Below are positions 61,474-64,000 of a stretch of DNA of 64,000 nt, in pieces. The notes under the pieces were generated by a model that was not told the DNA's origin, made no database searches, and saw only the letters and a program-made list of their open reading frames with translations. The first letter of the stretch is position 1. Every line of letters starts with the position of its first letter. This DNA comes from Bacteroidia bacterium (GTDB lineage Bacteria; Bacteroidota; Bacteroidia; B-17B0; Aurantibacillaceae): positions 186,001 to 250,000 of the forward strand of contig JAEUTP010000014.1 of assembly GCA_016787705.1 (NCBI GenBank), read 5' to 3'. A program made the translations under genes and the position numbers.

Positions 61474-63567
61474 ATGAAAAACACTTTACAAACTTTATTA
61501 TTAGGTGTGTTAACTGGCGGATCAGTATTAGCACAAACATCTGTTACAGGGCCAAGCAGTTCTCAAACGCCTTACCTTAATCCGCTTGTTGCTAACGCAA
61601 CTATTACGTCTGTTTTTACTGCCACTCAAACATCAGGAAGCTACACAGCATCAGGTTTGATGGATGGTGCAGGTGCATGGGACAATGGCAATGGAACTTT
61701 CTCTATGTTGATAAATCATGAGGCCGGAAATACTGCCGGATCAACAAGGGCTCACGGTTCAATTGGTGCTTTTGTTTCAAAATGGATCATTAACAAATCT
61801 ACTTTAGCGGTTGTAAGTGGTACCGATCTTATACAAAATGTAAATATCTGGAATGGTACATCATATACAACTTATAATGCAACTTCTCCATCAACGTTAG
61901 CAGCATTTGGTCGTTTTTGTTCAGCCGATCTTCCTTCTGTTTCTGCTTTTTGGAATGTATTTACAGGTAACGGAACTCCTGAGCGCATATTTATGAACGG
62001 TGAAGAAAGTGGTGCTGAGGGGCGTGGCTTTGCGCACATAGCTACAGGTGCAAATGCAGGTACCTCTTATGAGTTGCCTCGCCTTGGAAAATTCTCTTGG
62101 GAAAATGCTGTGGCTAGTCCATATGCAACCGATAAAACGGTGGTTGCAGGCTTAGATGATGCCACTCCAGGACAGGTATATTTTTATATTGGCACTAAAA
62201 CCAATACAGGTAATGAAATAGATAAAGCCGGTTTAACAAATGGCAAACTTTATGGTGTAGCTGTTACAGGTTTAATTTTAGAATCAAATGCAAGCGTTCC
62301 AGCTGCCGGTACAACTTTTTCTTTAGTTGATCTTGGAAACGTTTCGTCAATGACAGGTGCTGCGTTGCAAACTGCAAGTACAAATTCAGGTGTTACGCAA
62401 TTCTTACGTCCTGAAGATGGTGCATGGGATCCTTCAAATCCAAAAGATTTTTATTTTGTAACTACAAATGGCTTTACGGCTAACAGTCGTTTGTGGAGAT
62501 TAAGCTTTACAAATGCATCTAATCCCGAATTAGGTGGAACAATAACTGCTGTATTAGATGGCAGCGAAGGTCAAATAATGATGGATAATTTCGGAATTGA
62601 TAATTCAGGACATCTGATAATTCAGGAAGATGTAGGCAACCAGGCACACAACGGAAAAATGTGGCAATATACTATTGCAAACGATAACCTTACATTAATT
62701 GCCCAGCACGATCCCAATCGTTTTATTACAGGTGGGCCAAATTTTCTTACACAGGATGAAGAAGCTTCAGGTATTTTTGATGCACAATCGATCTTAGGTC
62801 CGGGTATGTTCTTATTTGTTGACCAGGCACATTATTCAATCCCTGCACCGGTTCTGGAAGGAGGACAGATCCTTGCTTTATATAATCCTTCAACAGCTAT
62901 TGTTAATCCTGAAATAAATTTGCAAGGCAATGCAACAAATATTATTGACGGCGCAACTACAACATCCGCAGGCGATAATACAAACTTTGGTTTGGTTGGT
63001 ATTAGCTTTCCACAAACAAAAAACTTTGTAATTCAAAACACAGGTTTAGGAAATTTAGTAATTACACAAATTGGTTTTTCGGGCGCTAACGCTAATGAAT
63101 TTACTTTATCTGGTACCCCAATTGTTTATCCTTTAACTATTGCTCCGGCTGCATCGCAAACTATTTCGGTGCAATTTTCACCAACAGCAGCAGGTACACG
63201 TTCTGCAAATATTCATATTGTAAATACCGATATTACCGAAACATGGTATGATTATAAATTAGAAGGAAATGCTATGGTTACTACGGGTATAAACGCATAT
63301 AAATCTTTAACTGAATCGGTTTCATTATATCCAAATCCAACAAAGGATTTCGCAACTGTTAAAGTTGTAAGTGAAAACTCTGGCAATGTAACAGTAAATA
63401 TTTATGATATTCAAGGAAAATTAGTAAAATCTCCAATAGAGTCGCTGACAGAGCAAGGTGAGAACTTAATTTCAATAAATACCGTTGACCTTAAAAACGG
63501 ATTATATTTTGTAGAAGTTACTTCTGCAGGTAAAAAAACAAGAGTTGAAATGGTTGTAAACCACTAA
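61474..63567 (+). CDS. PhoX/DUF839-like beta-propeller protein with choice-of-anchor D and T9SS type A signal
   Basis: A 697-residue exported protein: signal peptide (1-20, ending SVLAQ), a large N-terminal domain (~25-470) resembling the DUF839/PhoX phosphatase group (LINHEAGNTAG, IFMNGEESGAEGRGFAHI, QFLRPEDGAWDPSNP), then an Ig-like choice-of-anchor D domain (~500-600; FVIQNTGLGNLVITQIGFSG) and a T9SS sorting domain (SLYPNPTKDFATVKV..., GLYFVEVTSAG). It may be a calcium- or iron-dependent phosphoesterase at the cell surface; the catalytic activity is inference. I chose ATG 61474; an in-frame start at 61426 lies upstream of the likely promoter. Confidence 0.78.
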   Translation: MKNTLQTLLLGVLTGGSVLAQTSVTGPSSSQTPYLNPLVANATITSVFTATQTSGSYTASGLMDGAGAWDNGNGTFSMLINHEAGNTAGSTRAHGSIGAFVSKWIINKSTLAVVSGTDLIQNVNIWNGTSYTTYNATSPSTLAAFGRFCSADLPSVSAFWNVFTGNGTPERIFMNGEESGAEGRGFAHIATGANAGTSYELPRLGKFSWENAVASPYATDKTVVAGLDDATPGQVYFYIGTKTNTGNEIDKAGLTNGKLYGVAVTGLILESNASVPAAGTTFSLVDLGNVSSMTGAALQTASTNSGVTQFLRPEDGAWDPSNPKDFYFVTTNGFTANSRLWRLSFTNASNPELGGTITAVLDGSEGQIMMDNFGIDNSGHLIIQEDVGNQAHNGKMWQYTIANDNLTLIAQHDPNRFITGGPNFLTQDEEASGIFDAQSILGPGMFLFVDQAHYSIPAPVLEGGQILALYNPSTAIVNPEINLQGNATNIIDGATTTSAGDNTNFGLVGISFPQTKNFVIQNTGLGNLVITQIGFSGANANEFTLSGTPIVYPLTIAPAASQTISVQFSPTAAGTRSANIHIVNTDITETWYDYKLEGNAMVTTGINAYKSLTESVSLYPNPTKDFATVKVVSENSGNVTVNIYDIQGKLVKSPIESLTEQGENLISINTVDLKNGLYFVEVTSAGKKTRVEMVVNH

Positions 63568-63645
63568 TCACAAAATACTAAAAAAGTTATAGGCTGGGTA
63601 TGCAAAGCATGCCTGGCCTTTACTGCTATATTTACAAGTACTAAA

Positions 63646-64000
63646 ATGAAAAAAAAAGCAACAATTTTATTATTTTTTTTAACACTACTTTGTATTACTT
63701 TTTCTTTTAAAAAAGAAAGTAATGCTAATGATTACATTACTGATTACCAATCAAAATTAGCAGTATTCAAAAATAGACAATCTGTTTTATTAGATTGTAT
63801 TGAAAAAAGTAATCTTTCCTCAAAAAAAGATCTTGAAAAAATAAGATATCAATTAAATAATACACGTAACGCATTAAAAAGTATTGATTTTTGGTTACGT
63901 TATTTAGAGCCAATTTCATATAAAAAAATTAACGGACCATTACCCGTTGAATGGGAAACAGAGGTATTTGAAAAATTTGAAAAACCTTATAAACGAGAGG
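63646..64000 (+). CDS. N-terminal part of a probable cytochrome-c peroxidase family protein (cut by window end)
   Basis: Starting at ATG 63646 the frame is open to the window edge (118 codons). A signal peptide (1-20, LLFFLTLLCITFS) is followed by a helical domain with FWLRYLEPISYKKINGPLPVEWETEVFEKFEKP. This motif (Asn-Gly-Pro-Leu-Pro) recalls the imelysin-like N-terminal region that precedes the haem domain in Bacteroidota cytochrome-c peroxidases (MauG-like). The CxxCH motifs that would confirm it lie outside the window. TATATTTA (63627-63634) is a possible -7 element. Confidence 0.55.
   Translation, partial: MKKKATILLFFLTLLCITFSFKKESNANDYITDYQSKLAVFKNRQSVLLDCIEKSNLSSKKDLEKIRYQLNNTRNALKSIDFWLRYLEPISYKKINGPLPVEWETEVFEKFEKPYKRE

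Noticed and set aside
1..64000. tRNA genes, insertion sequences, prophage or integrase genes
   Set aside because: None recognised by reading both strands; no CCA-ended cloverleaf-like blocks, transposase motifs or terminal inverted repeats were noticed. A covariance-model scan would be decisive for tRNAs.

Overview
The window reads as a Bacteroidota chromosome (class Bacteroidia; a finer placement is not supported by what I can see). Pointers: AT-rich coding; six secreted proteins with type IX secretion (T9SS) C-terminal signals; a PorP/SprF protein; the Bacteroidota promoter pattern (-33 TTTG, -7 TAnnTTTG) upstream of several genes; few visible Shine-Dalgarno sites; several TTG starts; lineage-typical families (HU-CCDC81/SPOR, DUF4476, SiaC-like DUF1987, DUF7793, GreA-like). 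No tRNA, rRNA operon, CRISPR array, insertion sequence or prophage was recognised. One structured RNA is clear: RNase P RNA (rnpB).

Layout. 0-8.6 kb: mixed housekeeping and envelope genes (HU-SPOR protein, DUF1571/LysM protein, lipoprotein plus T9SS subtilase, MFS transporter, CoA-binding protein, GNAT, MORN-like protein, ung). 8.7-12.1 kb: small genes, including an unlisted 41-residue lipoprotein, a SiaC-like phosphoprotein, a lipoprotein metalloprotease, VF530-like protein and rnhA. 12.2-14.7 kb: DUF7793 / soluble HisKA_2 kinase / OmpR-type regulator operon, then a half-size DEAD-box protein. 15.7-17.8 kb: a stand-alone paaZ. 17.8-27.0 kb: the main accessory feature, five tandem TPR receptor genes. 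Each has a signal peptide, TPRs, one membrane span and a cytoplasmic coiled linker; the last three end in a SpoIIE/PP2C phosphatase and the first two stop just before it. 27.1-30.5 kb: an Ig-like T9SS adhesin and a PAS-SpoIIE gene broken by one in-frame TAG. 30.7-38.5 kb: ridA, rnpB and a T9SS cassette (giant PKD type-B cargo, PorE-like TPR/PD40 protein, PorP/SprF) plus a GreA-like gene. 38.6-48.7 kb: metabolic genes (threonine aldolase, fused 2-oxoacid dehydrogenase E1, beta-carbonic anhydrase, FkbM methyltransferase) and a minus-strand cluster of GyrI-like, DinB, WYL regulator and FMN reductase genes. Two promoters in that cluster share a nearly identical palindromic block. 48.8-54.1 kb: T9SS-exported heparinase-like and SBBP-repeat proteins, a hidden frameshifted small gene and a GRAM-like gene. 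54.5-61.2 kb: a second TPR signalling locus (degenerate LytS-type kinase, intact paralogue, LytTR regulator) and a cytoplasmic multi-PAS histidine kinase. 61.5-64 kb: a PhoX/DUF839-like T9SS protein and the start of a probable cytochrome-c peroxidase gene.

How it fits together. The dominant theme is signalling through periplasmic TPR sensors that share one membrane topology but carry different outputs (none, PP2C phosphatase, histidine kinase or pseudokinase), interleaved with surface-protein secretion genes. The strongest candidates for something undescribed are the mixed array of headless and phosphatase-bearing TPR receptors, the pseudokinase/kinase pair, and the duplicated TGACA-N6-TGTCA operator in the WYL regulator cluster.
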